NCBI RefSeq assembly: GCF_004799755.1
Contig: NZ_SLUB01000004.1
Location: forward strand, 124,001 to 188,000
Source: Bacillus timonensis
Lineage (GTDB): Bacteria > Bacillota > Bacilli > Bacillales > Bacillaceae_L
DNA: 64,000 nucleotides
Direction of reading: 5' to 3'
Shown: one piece after another, positions 47,545 through 56,952 of the stretch
Layout: every line of letters starts with the position of its first letter
Numbering within the stretch: position 1 is the first letter of the stretch
The notes under the pieces: generated by a model
Database searches by the model: none
Told to the model about the DNA's origin: nothing
The model's input: only the letters and a program-made list of their open reading frames with translations
Program-made: the position numbers and the translations under genes

Positions 47545-48681
47545 ATGAGTAGTGAATTATTAGATGCCTTAACATTGCTCGAGAAAGAAAAAGGCATTAG
47601 TAAAGATGTAATTATTGAAGCAATTGAGGCAGCACTGATTTCTGCATATAAGCGGAATTTTAACCAGGCTCAAAATGTAAGAGTTGATTTAAACTTAGCA
47701 AACGGTTCAATGCGTGTGTTTGCTAGAAAAGATGTAGTAGATGAAGTGTTTGACCCTAGACTCGAGATTTCCATAGAAGAAGCTAGAACCATTAATCCAA
47801 ATTACCAAGTAGAAGACGTTGTGGAAATTGAAGTAACTCCAAAAGACTTTGGCAGAATTGCTGCTCAAACTGCCAAGCAGGTTGTCACTCAACGTGTACG
47901 TGAAGCTGAAAGAGGCGTTATCTATTCCGAGTTTATTGACCGTGAAGAAGATATCATGACAGGAATTGTTCAACGTTTAGATTCCAAGTTTATCTATGTT
48001 AGCTTAGGAAAAATCGAAGCGTTGTTACCTGTAAATGAACAGATGCCAAATGAACATTATAAGCCACATGACCGAATTAAAGTCTACATAACAAAGGTTG
48101 AAAGAACGACAAAAGGACCACAAATCTTTGTTTCTAGAACACATCCTGGATTATTAAAACGCCTTTTTGAAATCGAAGTTCCGGAAATCTATGATGGAAC
48201 AGTTGAAATTAAGTCAGTTGCGAGAGAAGCAGGAGATCGTTCAAAGATTTCTGTTCACTCTGATAATTCTGAGGTAGACCCAGTTGGCTCATGTGTTGGT
48301 CCTAAGGGGCAACGTGTTCAAGCTATCGTGAATGAACTAAAAGGTGAAAAAATTGACATTGTCAAATGGTCTGATGATCCAGTTGTTTTTGTGGCAAACG
48401 CGTTAAGCCCATCAAAAGTACTTGATGTCATTGTTCATGAGGAAGAAAAAGCAACAACTGTTGTTGTTCCTGACTATCAATTATCATTAGCAATCGGAAA
48501 ACGCGGGCAAAATGCACGTTTAGCAGCAAAATTAACAGGATGGAAAATTGACATTAAGAGTCAAACAGAAGCTGAGCAAGCGGGTATATTCCCTAGAGAC
48601 GGCTTTGGATTATTTGACGATAATGATGAAGAAGAGCTAGAGGTTGAAGCATTCGATTTGCAATCTGAAGAAATCGAGTGA
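47545..48681 (+). CDS. nusA: Transcription termination/antitermination factor NusA
   Basis: RNA polymerase-bound factor that stimulates pausing and intrinsic termination. It is 378 aa. The N-terminal polymerase-binding domain (about residues 1-125) is followed by an S1 domain (DIMTGIVQRLDSKFIYVSLG, near 132-151). Two KH domains follow, with GPKGQRVQAIVNELKGEKID and AIGKRGQNARLAAKLTGWKI. The acidic C-terminus lacks the repeats of E. coli NusA, as in other Firmicutes. The ATG follows AAGGGGGA. Confidence 0.97.
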   Translation: MSSELLDALTLLEKEKGISKDVIIEAIEAALISAYKRNFNQAQNVRVDLNLANGSMRVFARKDVVDEVFDPRLEISIEEARTINPNYQVEDVVEIEVTPKDFGRIAAQTAKQVVTQRVREAERGVIYSEFIDREEDIMTGIVQRLDSKFIYVSLGKIEALLPVNEQMPNEHYKPHDRIKVYITKVERTTKGPQIFVSRTHPGLLKRLFEIEVPEIYDGTVEIKSVAREAGDRSKISVHSDNSEVDPVGSCVGPKGQRVQAIVNELKGEKIDIVKWSDDPVVFVANALSPSKVLDVIVHEEEKATTVVVPDYQLSLAIGKRGQNARLAAKLTGWKIDIKSQTEAEQAGIFPRDGFGLFDDNDEEELEVEAFDLQSEEIE

Positions 48682-48692
48682 GGTGAAGGAAA

Positions 48693-48962
48693 TTGGTAGG
48701 TAATAAGAAAATACCATTACGTAAATGCATAGCTAGTGGTGAAATGAAGCCAAAAAAGGAACTTGTAAGAATTGTACGATCCAAAGATGGCGAAGTGTCA
48801 ATTGACTTGACTGGAAAAAAGTCGGGACGTGGTGCGTACCTCAGTAAAGATAAAGAATGTATTTTACTTGCAAAGAAAAAGAACATTCTTTCAAATCAAC
48901 TGAAAGCAACAATTGATGATTCGATTTATGAAGAATTACTTCAGTTGGTAGATAAGGAGTAG
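48693..48962 (+). CDS. rnpM: RNase P modulator RnpM (YlxR)
   Basis: Small RNA-binding protein, long called YlxR (DUF448), reported to bind RNase P RNA and modulate its activity. It is 89 aa and basic. The family motif is PLRKCIASGEMKPKKELVRI (residues 7-26), then KKSGRGAYLS. The TTG at 48693 follows GAGGTGAAGGA. The gene lies in the fixed nusA-ylxR-ylxQ-infB order of Firmicutes. Confidence 0.92.
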   Translation: MVGNKKIPLRKCIASGEMKPKKELVRIVRSKDGEVSIDLTGKKSGRGAYLSKDKECILLAKKKNILSNQLKATIDDSIYEELLQLVDKE

Positions 48963-48971
48963 CCTTTATCG

Positions 48972-49274
48972 ATGGAAAACAAGGAATGGATGTCATTATT
49001 GGGTCTTGCCAATCGAGCGAGAAAAGTTATTTCAGGTGAAGAACTGGTTGTAAAGGAAATTCGCAATGGAAACGCAAAGTTAGTTCTTTTATCTGAAGAT
49101 GCGTCAGCAAACACTACAAAGAAAATTACGGATAAAAGCACGTATTATCAGGTTCAACTTCGTACTGTAAGCGACCGCTATACATTGGGTCATGCGATTG
49201 GCAAAGATGCCAGAGTAGTTGTCGCAATAACAGAAAGTGGGTTTGCAAAAAAGATGAGTCACTTGCTCGATTAA
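48972..49274 (+). CDS. ylxQ: L7Ae-family ribosomal/RNA-binding protein YlxQ
   Basis: A 100-aa L7Ae/L30e/S12e/Gadd45-fold protein that probably binds kink-turn [23 protein letters not shown] (about residues 11-30) and [16 protein letters not shown] are the family core. The ATG follows AAGGAGTAG, which overlaps the rnpM stop. Its precise target is not established. infB starts 19 bp downstream. Confidence 0.92.
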   Translation: MENKEWMSLLGLANRARKVISGEELVVKEIRNGNAKLVLLSEDASANTTKKITDKSTYYQVQLRTVSDRYTLGHAIGKDARVVVAITESGFAKKMSHLLD

Positions 49275-49293
49275 CATATTTGGGGGTGAACAT

Positions 49294-51471
49294 ATGAGTA
49301 GAATGCGTGTATACGAATATGCAAAAAAACAAAATATCTCAAGCAAGGAAGTTATTACGAAGCTTAAAGAGATGGACATTGAGGTTAAAAATCATATGGC
49401 AACAATTGAGGGAGATATTTTGAAAAAACTAGATCAATCATTTGAAAAGAAGTCAGAACAGGTTAAGCCTGCAAAGGAACAAACGAAAAATAATAAACCA
49501 GTACCACCTGCTAATGACGATGAAGTAGTGGTTGACAAAAAAGAAACAAAGAAAAAGCCTGTACCTTCTAAAAATCGTGATGGTAAAAAGCCTGATAACC
49601 AAGGTCAGAAAAAGGCATTTCAACCAAGGGATAATAGGAGAAATAAGAACAAACAAAAAGGTAATCATCGTTCAAACAACAATCATCAACCAATTCAACC
49701 AAAGCCAGAAAAGAAATTACCTGAAAAAATTACGTTTGTCGGTTCATTAACGGTTGGGGAATTAGCTAAAAAACTTGGTAAAGAACCTTCAGAAATTATT
49801 AAGAAGCTTTTCATGCTAGGTGTTATGGCTACAATTAACCAAGAACTTGATAAAGATTCAATCGAACTAATTGCATCTGATTATGGTGTAGCTGTAGAAG
49901 AAGAAATCGTATTCGATGTTACAGAATTCGAACAGTATGTCGAAGAAGATAACAATGAAGATCTTATCGAGAGACCTTCAATTGTAACAATTATGGGACA
50001 TGTCGACCATGGTAAAACGACTACCCTTGATTCAATCCGAAATACTAAAGTAACAGCTGGCGAAGCTGGTGGTATTACGCAGCATATTGGTGCATATCAA
50101 GTTGTTGTAAATGGTAAGAAAATCACTTTCTTGGACACTCCGGGACATGCTGCGTTTACAACTATGCGTGCTAGAGGTGCTAAAGTTACAGATATCACAG
50201 TATTAGTTGTTGCGGCAGATGACGGTGTAATGCCTCAAACAGTTGAAGCAATTAACCATGCAAAAGCTGCTGAGGTACCAATTATCGTAGCTGTGAATAA
50301 AATGGATAAGCCAACTGCGAATCCAGACCGCGTTATGCAGGAATTAACAGAGCATGGTTTAATTCCTGAAGCTTGGGGTGGAGATACTATCTTTGTTCCA
50401 ATTTCTGCGTTAACAGGAGAAGGCATCGACAATCTGCTTGAAATGATTCTTCTCGTTAGTGAGGTCGAAGAATATAAGGCCAATCCAAAGAGAAGAGCTA
50501 CAGGTACAGTAATTGAAGCCAAGCTTGACAAAGGAAGAGGTTCAGTTGCGACATTATTAGTTCAAAATGGAACATTACGCATCGGTGATCCAATTGTAGT
50601 TGGAAACACATTTGGTCGTGTCCGTGCAATGGTGAATGATGTAGGTCGCCGGGTTAAGGAAGCAGGCCCATCAACTCCAGTTGAAATTACAGGATTAAAT
50701 GATGTACCACAAGCTGGGGATCAGTTTGTTGTCTTTGAGGATGAAAAGAAAGCACGTCAAGTTGGGGAAGCTAGAGCACAAAAGCAATTAGTTGAACAAC
50801 GTGGCGATAAAGTAAAAGTTAGCCTTGAAGATTTATTTGAACATATTAAACAAGGTGAAATGAAGGAAATTAATCTTATTGTTAAAGCCGATGTTCAAGG
50901 TTCTGTTGAAGCTTTAGCGGCATCTCTTCAAAAAATAGATGTTGAAGGTGTTAAAGTTAAGATTATTCATACTGGAGTCGGTGCAATTAATGAATCAGAT
51001 ATTACACTTGCATCAGCATCAAATGCGATTGTAATCGGCTTTAATGTACGACCTGACGTGAATGCAAAGCGAACTGCTGAAGCAGAGGAAGTTGATATCC
51101 GACTTCACCGAATTATCTATAAGGCAATCGAAGAAATTGAATCTGCAATGAAGGGTATGCTTGACCCTGAATTCGAAGAGAAAGTAATTGGGCAAGCAGA
51201 AGTTCGTACGACCTTCAAAGTATCAAAAATTGGTACAATTGCTGGTTCTTACGTAACTGATGGTAAAATCACTCGTGACAGCGGTGTTCGCCTAATTCGT
51301 GATGGAGTCGTTATCTTTGAAGGAGAAATTGATACATTAAAACGATTCAAGGATGATGTAAAGGAAGTTGCGCAAAACTATGAGTGTGGTATAACAATTG
51401 CGAAATTCAACGATATTAAAGAAGGAGATATCATTGAAGCATTCGTGATGCAAGAAGTGGATCGTCATTGA
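49294..51471 (+). CDS. infB: Translation initiation factor IF-2
   Basis: GTPase that brings fMet-tRNA to the 30S subunit. It is 725 aa. The N-terminus has [20 protein letters not shown] and then a long Lys/Asn/Gln/Pro-rich low-complexity region (about residues 55-145). An IF2_N domain follows. The G domain has G1 GHVDHGKT (residues 235-242), G3 DTPGH and G4 NKMD. The beta-barrel C-domains end in [20 protein letters not shown]. The ATG follows TTGGGGGTGAA. The stop overlaps ylxP. Confidence 0.98.
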   Translation: MSRMRVYEYAKKQNISSKEVITKLKEMDIEVKNHMATIEGDILKKLDQSFEKKSEQVKPAKEQTKNNKPVPPANDDEVVVDKKETKKKPVPSKNRDGKKPDNQGQKKAFQPRDNRRNKNKQKGNHRSNNNHQPIQPKPEKKLPEKITFVGSLTVGELAKKLGKEPSEIIKKLFMLGVMATINQELDKDSIELIASDYGVAVEEEIVFDVTEFEQYVEEDNNEDLIERPSIVTIMGHVDHGKTTTLDSIRNTKVTAGEAGGITQHIGAYQVVVNGKKITFLDTPGHAAFTTMRARGAKVTDITVLVVAADDGVMPQTVEAINHAKAAEVPIIVAVNKMDKPTANPDRVMQELTEHGLIPEAWGGDTIFVPISALTGEGIDNLLEMILLVSEVEEYKANPKRRATGTVIEAKLDKGRGSVATLLVQNGTLRIGDPIVVGNTFGRVRAMVNDVGRRVKEAGPSTPVEITGLNDVPQAGDQFVVFEDEKKARQVGEARAQKQLVEQRGDKVKVSLEDLFEHIKQGEMKEINLIVKADVQGSVEALAASLQKIDVEGVKVKIIHTGVGAINESDITLASASNAIVIGFNVRPDVNAKRTAEAEEVDIRLHRIIYKAIEEIESAMKGMLDPEFEEKVIGQAEVRTTFKVSKIGTIAGSYVTDGKITRDSGVRLIRDGVVIFEGEIDTLKRFKDDVKEVAQNYECGITIAKFNDIKEGDIIEAFVMQEVDRH

Positions 51472-51746
51472 TTGGCTATGTGGAGTGCGAATGTGTCATT
51501 TATGATGCAAACTCTTTAAAAGCAAAACGAGCCGTATTGCAAAGTGTCATGACTCGACTCAAACAAAAGTTTAATGTTTCAGTTGCAGAGGTAGACTATC
51601 AAGACACATGGCAACGCACCAAGCTAGCAATTGTTACTGTATCATCGAGCCGAAAGCATTCTGAACTCGAATTAAACAATGCGCTAAAGTTTATTGATTC
51701 TTTCCCAGAATTAGATCGAACAATAACCGACTTTGAGTGGTTATAA
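51468..51746 (+). CDS. ylxP: YlxP, DUF503 family protein
   Basis: A 92-aa protein of the DUF503 family with a ferredoxin-like fold. [20 protein letters not shown] and [20 protein letters not shown] are the family signatures. The TTG at 51468 overlaps the infB stop, so translation is probably coupled. The family always travels between infB and rbfA in Firmicutes. The molecular function is unknown; a role in ribosome assembly is inferred from context only. Confidence 0.9.
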   Translation: MIGYVECECVIYDANSLKAKRAVLQSVMTRLKQKFNVSVAEVDYQDTWQRTKLAIVTVSSSRKHSELELNNALKFIDSFPELDRTITDFEWL

Positions 51747-51760
51747 GAGGTGAAAGCTAG

Positions 51761-52126
51761 ATGAGTTTACGACCTAATCGTGTTGGAGAACAAATGAAAA
51801 AGGAACTAAGTGACATCATTGGACGGAAGATCAAGGATCCTCGGATTGGATTTGTAACTGTAACCGACGTCCAAGTTACTGGAGACCTGCAGCAAGCTAA
51901 AGTTTTTATTTCGGTTTTAGGTGATGAAGAACAAAGACAGAATACGTTAAAAGGTCTTGCGAAAGCGAAAGGCTTTATCCGATCAGAAATCGGTCAGCGT
52001 ATTCGTTTACGAAAAACGCCTGAGATTCTATTTGAATTTGATGAATCAATTGATTATGGGAATCGAATTGAATCGATCCTTCATGAAATAAATAAGCAAT
52101 CAAATCAAGAATCAAACCGAGAATAA
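51761..52126 (+). CDS. rbfA: 30S ribosome-binding factor RbfA
   Basis: Cold-shock assembly factor that binds the 30S subunit near helix 1 of 16S rRNA. It is 121 aa with a KH-type fold. [40 protein letters not shown] and the C-terminal [20 protein letters not shown] are the signatures. The ATG follows AAGAGGTGAAAG. It closes the nusA operon; a terminator follows within 10 bp. Confidence 0.96.
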   Translation: MSLRPNRVGEQMKKELSDIIGRKIKDPRIGFVTVTDVQVTGDLQQAKVFISVLGDEEQRQNTLKGLAKAKGFIRSEIGQRIRLRKTPEILFEFDESIDYGNRIESILHEINKQSNQESNRE

Positions 52127-52132
52127 GGGAGT

Positions 52133-52166
52133 GGATAGACTTTTAATAAAGTCTATCCCTTTTTTT
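52133..52166 (+). terminator. Intrinsic terminator after rbfA
   Basis: An 11-bp perfect stem, GGATAGACTTT (52133-52143) with AAAGTCTATCC (52148-52158), has a TAAT loop and a run of seven or more T. Confidence 0.93.
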
Positions 52167-52228
52167 CAGTTGATTTAAAAAATAATGAACAAAAGTATAG
52201 TGAAAAAAGGAAACGGGAGTGGCTCTAA

Positions 52229-53155
52229 GTGGATGGAATTCTACTTCTCAATAAACCAAAAGGGATGACTTCCCATGATTGTGTTTTTAAAGTTCGTAAG
52301 TTAGTAAAGATGAAAAAAGTGGGCCATACTGGTACGCTAGACCCAGATGTCTCAGGGGTATTACCTATTTGTCTAGGTAGAGCAACGAAAATCGTTGAAT
52401 ACGTAACAGCCGCAAATAAAACCTATGAAGGAGAAGCGACCATAGGGATTTCAACGACTACAGAAGATGCATCTGGTGAAAGAGTCGAAGAAAAGAGAGT
52501 AGACCGTCAAATTACAAAAGCTGATGTCCTAGATGTGCTTGATTCATTAACCGGTGAAATTATTCAAACACCACCAATGTATTCTGCGGTTAAAGTAAAT
52601 GGAAAGCGCCTTTATGAGTATGCTAGACAAGGGTTGGTAATAGAAAGACCATCTCGTAAAATAACCATTCATCAACTAGAACTACTCAGTGATATCGTTC
52701 AAAAGGAAGGAACTGTCTCTTTTCGTTTCCGTGTAACGTGCAGTAAGGGTACCTATGTACGAACGTTAGCTGTTCAAATGGGAGAGAAACTAGGTTATCC
52801 AGCACATATGTCCGACTTAAAAAGAACTTCTTCAGGTGAATTTACCCTTAATCAATGCATGACATTAGAAGAAGTAGGACAACATGTTCAGAATGGAACA
52901 ATTGGGGAACATCTTCTAACGATTGAAGACGCCCTTTCCCATTTGCGCAAAATTTTAATTAATGATAAAGTAGCAGAGAAAGTAAAAAATGGGTCTGTTT
53001 TTCCGGTACCAAATGAACTAAATGAGATTTCGGTCGGGGAGCCTATTGCTATCCTACATAATGGAGAAATCCTAGCAATATATCAAAGACATCCAGAAAA
53101 ACCAGAATTGATAAAACCTATTAAGGTATTAGTTAATAACCAAGAATTAAAATAG
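52229..53155 (+). CDS. truB: tRNA pseudouridine(55) synthase TruB
   Basis: Makes pseudouridine 55 in the T-loop of tRNAs. It is 308 aa. MDGILLLNKPKGMTSHDCV starts the protein. The catalytic Asp38 is in GHTGTLDPDVSGVLP (residues 32-46). YEGEATIGISTTTEDASGE and PPMYSAVKVNGKRLYEYAR are further motifs, and a PUA domain lies at the C-terminus. The GTG at 52229 follows ACGGGAGTGG. It forms a pair with ribF after the rbfA terminator. Confidence 0.96.
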   Translation: MDGILLLNKPKGMTSHDCVFKVRKLVKMKKVGHTGTLDPDVSGVLPICLGRATKIVEYVTAANKTYEGEATIGISTTTEDASGERVEEKRVDRQITKADVLDVLDSLTGEIIQTPPMYSAVKVNGKRLYEYARQGLVIERPSRKITIHQLELLSDIVQKEGTVSFRFRVTCSKGTYVRTLAVQMGEKLGYPAHMSDLKRTSSGEFTLNQCMTLEEVGQHVQNGTIGEHLLTIEDALSHLRKILINDKVAEKVKNGSVFPVPNELNEISVGEPIAILHNGEILAIYQRHPEKPELIKPIKVLVNNQELK

Positions 53156-53184
53156 GTGATTCGATAAGAAAAGGTGAAATAGAA

Positions 53185-54150
53185 GTGAAAACAATTCATA
53201 TCACACACCCACATTCTTTTAATCAAACAGATTTACCACCAACTGTTTTAGCTTTGGGATATTTTGATGGTGTTCATCTTGGTCATCAAAAGGTAGTTGA
53301 AACTGCAAAGAAGGAAGCAGAGATACAAGGAATCGCGTGCTCCGTCATGACCTTCGATCCCCATCCATCAATTGTCCTTAAAAAGGATGTTACAAATGTT
53401 GAATATATTACGCCATTACATCATAAACAAGCTTTATTTGAAGAAATGGATCTTGATTATTTATACATTGTGAATTTCTCATCTGAGTTTGCAAGTTTAT
53501 CACCCCAACAATTTGTGGATCAATACATTATTGGTCTGAATGTGAAACATATTGTTGCAGGGTTTGATTTTACATTTGGTCGTTTTGGAAAAGGAACGAT
53601 GGAAACTCTTCCTGAACTTGCCGGCGGACGATTCACTCAAACAACGGTTGAGAAATTCACGTTCAAGAATGAAAAAGTCAGTTCAACAGTTATCCGAGAT
53701 TTGATCCAAAGAGGAGAAGTTGATCAACTTGCACCACTTTTAGGTAGATTCTATACGGTAAAAGGAATCGTAGTAGATGGGGAAAAACGTGGAAGAACGA
53801 TTGGCTTTCCGACAGCTAATGTAAAAACGAGTGCGGACTATATTATTCCTAAAATGGGAGTCTATGCAGTTCGTTTAAAAGTCGGTTCAACATGGCATAA
53901 TGGTGTTTGCAACCTTGGTGTTAAACCTACCTTTCATGAAAACGAGACTGTGCCTTCGATAGAAGTCCATCTGTTTGATTTTAATGATGACATTTATAAA
54001 GAAGAAGTTATTGTTGAATGGCATAAAAGAATTCGCTCCGAAAAGAAGTTTTCGTCCATTGATGAATTAATTAAACAAATTGGACGCGATAAGGAACAAG
54101 CAAAGCAATATTTTGAGAAAATAAATGAACATACTTGCTTTTTATCATAA
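53185..54150 (+). CDS. ribF: Bifunctional riboflavin kinase/FMN adenylyltransferase RibF
   Basis: Converts riboflavin to FMN and FMN to FAD (ribC in B. subtilis). It is 321 aa. The N-terminal nucleotidyltransferase domain has ALGYFDGVHLGHQKVV (about residues 23-38) with the HxGH-type motif, and STVIRDLIQRGEV. The C-terminal kinase domain has KRGRTIGFPTANV and GVYAVRL. The GTG at 53185 follows AAAGGTGAAA. The rpsO promoter begins within its last codons. Confidence 0.96.
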   Translation: MKTIHITHPHSFNQTDLPPTVLALGYFDGVHLGHQKVVETAKKEAEIQGIACSVMTFDPHPSIVLKKDVTNVEYITPLHHKQALFEEMDLDYLYIVNFSSEFASLSPQQFVDQYIIGLNVKHIVAGFDFTFGRFGKGTMETLPELAGGRFTQTTVEKFTFKNEKVSSTVIRDLIQRGEVDQLAPLLGRFYTVKGIVVDGEKRGRTIGFPTANVKTSADYIIPKMGVYAVRLKVGSTWHNGVCNLGVKPTFHENETVPSIEVHLFDFNDDIYKEEVIVEWHKRIRSEKKFSSIDELIKQIGRDKEQAKQYFEKINEHTCFLS

Positions 54151-54163
54151 AAAGATGTATTCT
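54135..54163 (+). promoter_or_regulatory. Promoter of rpsO
   Basis: TTGCTT (54135-54140), a 17-bp spacer and TATTCT (54158-54163). The -35 overlaps the 3' end of ribF. The transcript would start near 54170, about 84 nt before the rpsO start. Confidence 0.68.
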
Positions 54164-54184
54164 ATTTAAGTATGAAAAAGAACC

Positions 54185-54224
54185 ATTGCGTGGCAGTCCG
54201 AATCACCAACGTCTGCTAGGTAAT
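54185..54224 (+). promoter_or_regulatory. rpsO leader hairpin, candidate S15 autoregulatory site
   Basis: ATTGCGTGGCAG (54185-54196) pairs with CTGCTAGGTAAT (54213-54224) at 11 of 12 positions, with two G-U pairs and one G-G mismatch. It encloses a 16-nt loop that starts TCCGA and can also pair with TCGGGG (54224-54229). The stem ends 16 nt before the GGAGGTG ribosome binding site. S15 is known to repress its own mRNA through structured leaders in Bacillus relatives; the match here is by position and structure only. Confidence 0.6.
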
Positions 54225-54253
54225 CGGGGATACTATTATAGGAGGTGAATAGG

Positions 54254-54523
54254 ATGGCTATCACACAAGAGCGTAAGAATGAAATCATCAGCGAGTTCAA
54301 AACTCACGAAAATGACACTGGTTCACCAGAAGTTCAAATCGCTGTCCTAACTGAGCAAATCAATAAGTTAAATGATCATTTACGTACACACAAGAAAGAT
54401 CATCATTCACGTCGTGGTCTATTAAAGATGGTTGGTAAACGTCGTAATTTATTAACATATCTTCGTAATAAAGACGTAACTCGTTACCGTGAATTAATCA
54501 ACAAGCTTGGACTACGTCGATAA
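54254..54523 (+). CDS. rpsO: 30S ribosomal protein S15
   Basis: Primary 16S rRNA-binding protein of the central domain. It is 89 aa, the standard length. The ATG at 54254 ([20 protein letters not shown]) follows AGGAGGTGAA (54240-54249); the in-frame GTG at 54245 is inside that site. [20 protein letters not shown] and [20 protein letters not shown] are the family signatures. It is a single-gene unit with its own promoter, leader and terminator. Confidence 0.98.
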   Translation: MAITQERKNEIISEFKTHENDTGSPEVQIAVLTEQINKLNDHLRTHKKDHHSRRGLLKMVGKRRNLLTYLRNKDVTRYRELINKLGLRR

Positions 54524-54530
54524 TCTACGA

Positions 54531-54556
54531 AAAAGCGGGAGCATTCCCGCTTTTTT
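54531..54556 (+). terminator. Intrinsic terminator after rpsO
   Basis: A perfect 10-bp stem, AAAAGCGGGA (54531-54540) with TCCCGCTTTT (54545-54554), has a GCAT loop, and the T-run overlaps the 3' arm. Confidence 0.93.
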
Positions 54557-54634
54557 ATTAGGTTAAAAATGGAGGGAATTTTTTCCTTTCGTTTCTAGCA
54601 AATTTCAACAAAATTCACTTTACATATTGAACGA

Positions 54635-54675
54635 GTATTGATATGTTCGAATAAATTAGTTCATACTATCAATAC
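54635..54675. promoter_or_regulatory. Inverted repeat in the pnp upstream region
   Basis: GTATTGATA (54635-54643) and TATCAATAC (54667-54675) are perfect 9-bp arms separated by 23 bp. The left arm contains a -35-like TTGATA (54638-54643), followed 18 bp later by CATACT (54662-54667), a weak -10. It may be an operator around the pnp promoter or a leader stem. No clearer promoter is seen in this gap. Confidence 0.4.
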
Positions 54676-54717
54676 ATAATATACATTTGAATGTGATTTA
54701 GAGAGGGGTACTGTTAT

Positions 54718-56829
54718 ATGGAACAAGGAAAGCAAGTTTTCTCCATGGACTGGGCTGGTAGGCAACTGACCGTAGAAATTGGTCAATTAGCGAAACAAGC
54801 TAACGGAGCTGCATTAGTTCGCTATGGAGAAACGGCTGTCTTAAGTACAGCAACCGCATCAAAAGAGCCAAAACCATTAGATTTCTTTCCACTTACTGTA
54901 AACTATGAAGAACGATTATATGCAGTTGGAAAAATCCCTGGAGGATTTATTAAACGTGAAGGTAGACCAAGTGAAAAGGCAATTCTAGCAAGTCGTTTAA
55001 TAGACCGTCCAATTCGACCTTTATTTGCTGATGGATTCAGGAATGAAGTACAAGTAATAAGCATCGTCATGAGTGTAGATCAGGACTGTTCTTCTGAAAT
55101 GGCTGCAATGTTTGGTTCATCATTAGCACTATCTGTTTCAGATATTCCATTTGAAGGCCCAATTGCAGGTGTAACAGTTGGTAGAGTTGGCAATCAATTT
55201 ATTATTAACCCTTCAGTGGCAGACCAAGAAAAAAGCGATATCCATTTAGTTGTTGCTGGTACAAAAGATGCAATTAACATGGTTGAAGCGGGTGCTGATG
55301 AGGTTCCTGAAGAAGTGATGCTTGAAGCAATTATGTTCGGACATGAGGAAATCAAGCGTTTAATCGCATTCCAAGAAAAGATCGTGGCTGAAATCGGTAA
55401 AGAAAAAATGGAAATTCCTCTATATGAGCTTGATGCGGAGCTAGAAGCACAAATTCGAGCAAAAGCAGAAGAGGACATTAATAAAGCAGTACAAGTTGCC
55501 GAAAAGCATGCTAGAGAAGCTGCAATTAATGAAGTAAAAACAGCAATTGTTGCAGAATACGAACAACAGGAAGTAGAAGAAGCTACGATTAAGCAAGTAA
55601 AAGAAATTCTTAACAAGCTTGTAAAAGAAGAAGTTCGACGCTTAATCACAGTTGAAAAGGTCCGTCCGGATGGAAGACAAATCGATGAAATTCGTCCGCT
55701 TTCATCAGAAGTAGGGATCCTCTCTCGTACCCATGGTTCAGGATTATTTACACGTGGACAAACCCAAGCATTAAGTATTTGTACACTTGGTGCATTAGGG
55801 GATGTGCAGATCCTTGATGGATTAGGTATTGAAGAGACAAAACGATTTATGCATCACTATAATTTCCCACAATTTAGTGTAGGTGAAACGGGTCCAATGA
55901 GAGGTCCAGGTCGTCGTGAAATTGGACATGGTGCTTTAGGAGAGCGTGCTTTAGAGCCTGTTGTTCCATCTGAAAAGGATTTTCCGTATACAATCCGTCT
56001 CGTTTCTGAAGTTTTAGAATCAAATGGTTCTACTTCTCAAGCAAGTATTTGTGCAAGTACACTTGCCATGATGGACGCGGGTGTACCGATTAAAGCTCCT
56101 GTAGCTGGTATCGCAATGGGACTTGTTAAATCAGGTGAGCATTATACTGTCCTAACAGATATTCAAGGAATGGAAGACCATTTAGGAGATATGGACTTTA
56201 AGGTAGCTGGTACATCAAAAGGTGTTACAGCCTTACAAATGGATATTAAAATCGAAGGTCTCTCTCGTGAAATTCTTGAAGAAGCCTTACAACAAGCGAA
56301 AAAAGGTCGTATGCAGATACTTGATTCGATGTTAGCGACATTAACAAATCCTAGATCTGAGCTTTCTAAATATGCTCCTAAGATTTTAACAATGGCGATT
56401 AATCCGGATAAGATACGAGATGTTATTGGACCAAGTGGTAAACAAATCAATAAGATCATTGATGAAACTGGTGTCAAAATTGATATTGAACAAGATGGTA
56501 CAATCTTCATCTCTTCTGTTGAAGAAGCTATGAATCAAAAAGCCAAGAAAATCATTGAAGATATCGTTCGTGAGGTCGAAGTTGGTCAAATGTACCTTGG
56601 TAAAGTAAAACGTATTGAAAAATTCGGCGCTTTTGTTGAAATTTTCAGTGGTAAGGATGGACTTGTTCATATTTCTGAACTTGCTGAAGAACGAGTTGGA
56701 AAAGTTGAGGATGTTGTCGCAATCGGGGATGAAATCCTTGTCAAAGTAACAGAAATTGATAAACAAGGCCGTGTAAACTTATCTAGAAAAGCCGTTTTAC
56801 GTGAACAAAAGGAAAAAGAACAACAATAA
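54718..56829 (+). CDS. pnp: Polyribonucleotide nucleotidyltransferase (PNPase)
   Basis: Phosphorolytic 3'-5' exoribonuclease and the main RNA-degrading exonuclease of Bacillus. It is 703 aa. Two RNase PH domains (about residues 1-230 and 310-540) are joined by a helical domain rich in Glu/Ala/Lys. The second contains [19 protein letters not shown] (part) and [12 protein letters not shown] has [20 protein letters not shown] (near 565-584). S1 has [20 protein letters not shown]. The ATG follows GAGAGGGG (54700-54707). It is flanked by terminators on both sides. Confidence 0.98.
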   Translation: MEQGKQVFSMDWAGRQLTVEIGQLAKQANGAALVRYGETAVLSTATASKEPKPLDFFPLTVNYEERLYAVGKIPGGFIKREGRPSEKAILASRLIDRPIRPLFADGFRNEVQVISIVMSVDQDCSSEMAAMFGSSLALSVSDIPFEGPIAGVTVGRVGNQFIINPSVADQEKSDIHLVVAGTKDAINMVEAGADEVPEEVMLEAIMFGHEEIKRLIAFQEKIVAEIGKEKMEIPLYELDAELEAQIRAKAEEDINKAVQVAEKHAREAAINEVKTAIVAEYEQQEVEEATIKQVKEILNKLVKEEVRRLITVEKVRPDGRQIDEIRPLSSEVGILSRTHGSGLFTRGQTQALSICTLGALGDVQILDGLGIEETKRFMHHYNFPQFSVGETGPMRGPGRREIGHGALGERALEPVVPSEKDFPYTIRLVSEVLESNGSTSQASICASTLAMMDAGVPIKAPVAGIAMGLVKSGEHYTVLTDIQGMEDHLGDMDFKVAGTSKGVTALQMDIKIEGLSREILEEALQQAKKGRMQILDSMLATLTNPRSELSKYAPKILTMAINPDKIRDVIGPSGKQINKIIDETGVKIDIEQDGTIFISSVEEAMNQKAKKIIEDIVREVEVGQMYLGKVKRIEKFGAFVEIFSGKDGLVHISELAEERVGKVEDVVAIGDEILVKVTEIDKQGRVNLSRKAVLREQKEKEQQ

Positions 56830-56841
56830 TAAACAATTTTG

Positions 56842-56865
56842 AAAGCCTGGTAAACCGGGCTTTTT
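56842..56865 (+). terminator. Intrinsic terminator after pnp
   Basis: AAAGCCTGG (56842-56850) pairs with CCGGGCTTT (56855-56863), 9 bp with one T-G, on a TAAA loop; a short T-run follows. Confidence 0.88.
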
Positions 56866-56913
56866 AAGTTTTTAAACAGTTCCGTTAAATTTTCGTTTTG
56901 AGTTCTACCTTGT

Positions 56914-56944
56914 CCCTCTTTTACATATTTTCTAGTAAAGAGGG
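56914..56944 (+). promoter_or_regulatory. Hairpin that covers the ylxY ribosome binding site
   Basis: CCCTCTTT (56914-56921) pairs with AAAGAGGG (56937-56944). After a one-T bulge, AC (56923-56924) pairs with GT (56935-56936) on a 10-nt loop. The right arm is the Shine-Dalgarno (AGAGGGGG, 56939-56946) of ylxY, so in a read-through transcript the site would be buried. Confidence 0.6.
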
Positions 56945-56952
56945 GGATAGCT

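Noticed and set aside
55194-55649. 151-codon minus-strand frame inside pnp
   Set aside because: Ser/Ala/Ile-rich antisense shadow of the Glu/Ala-rich linker of PNPase; no start signal and no known domain.
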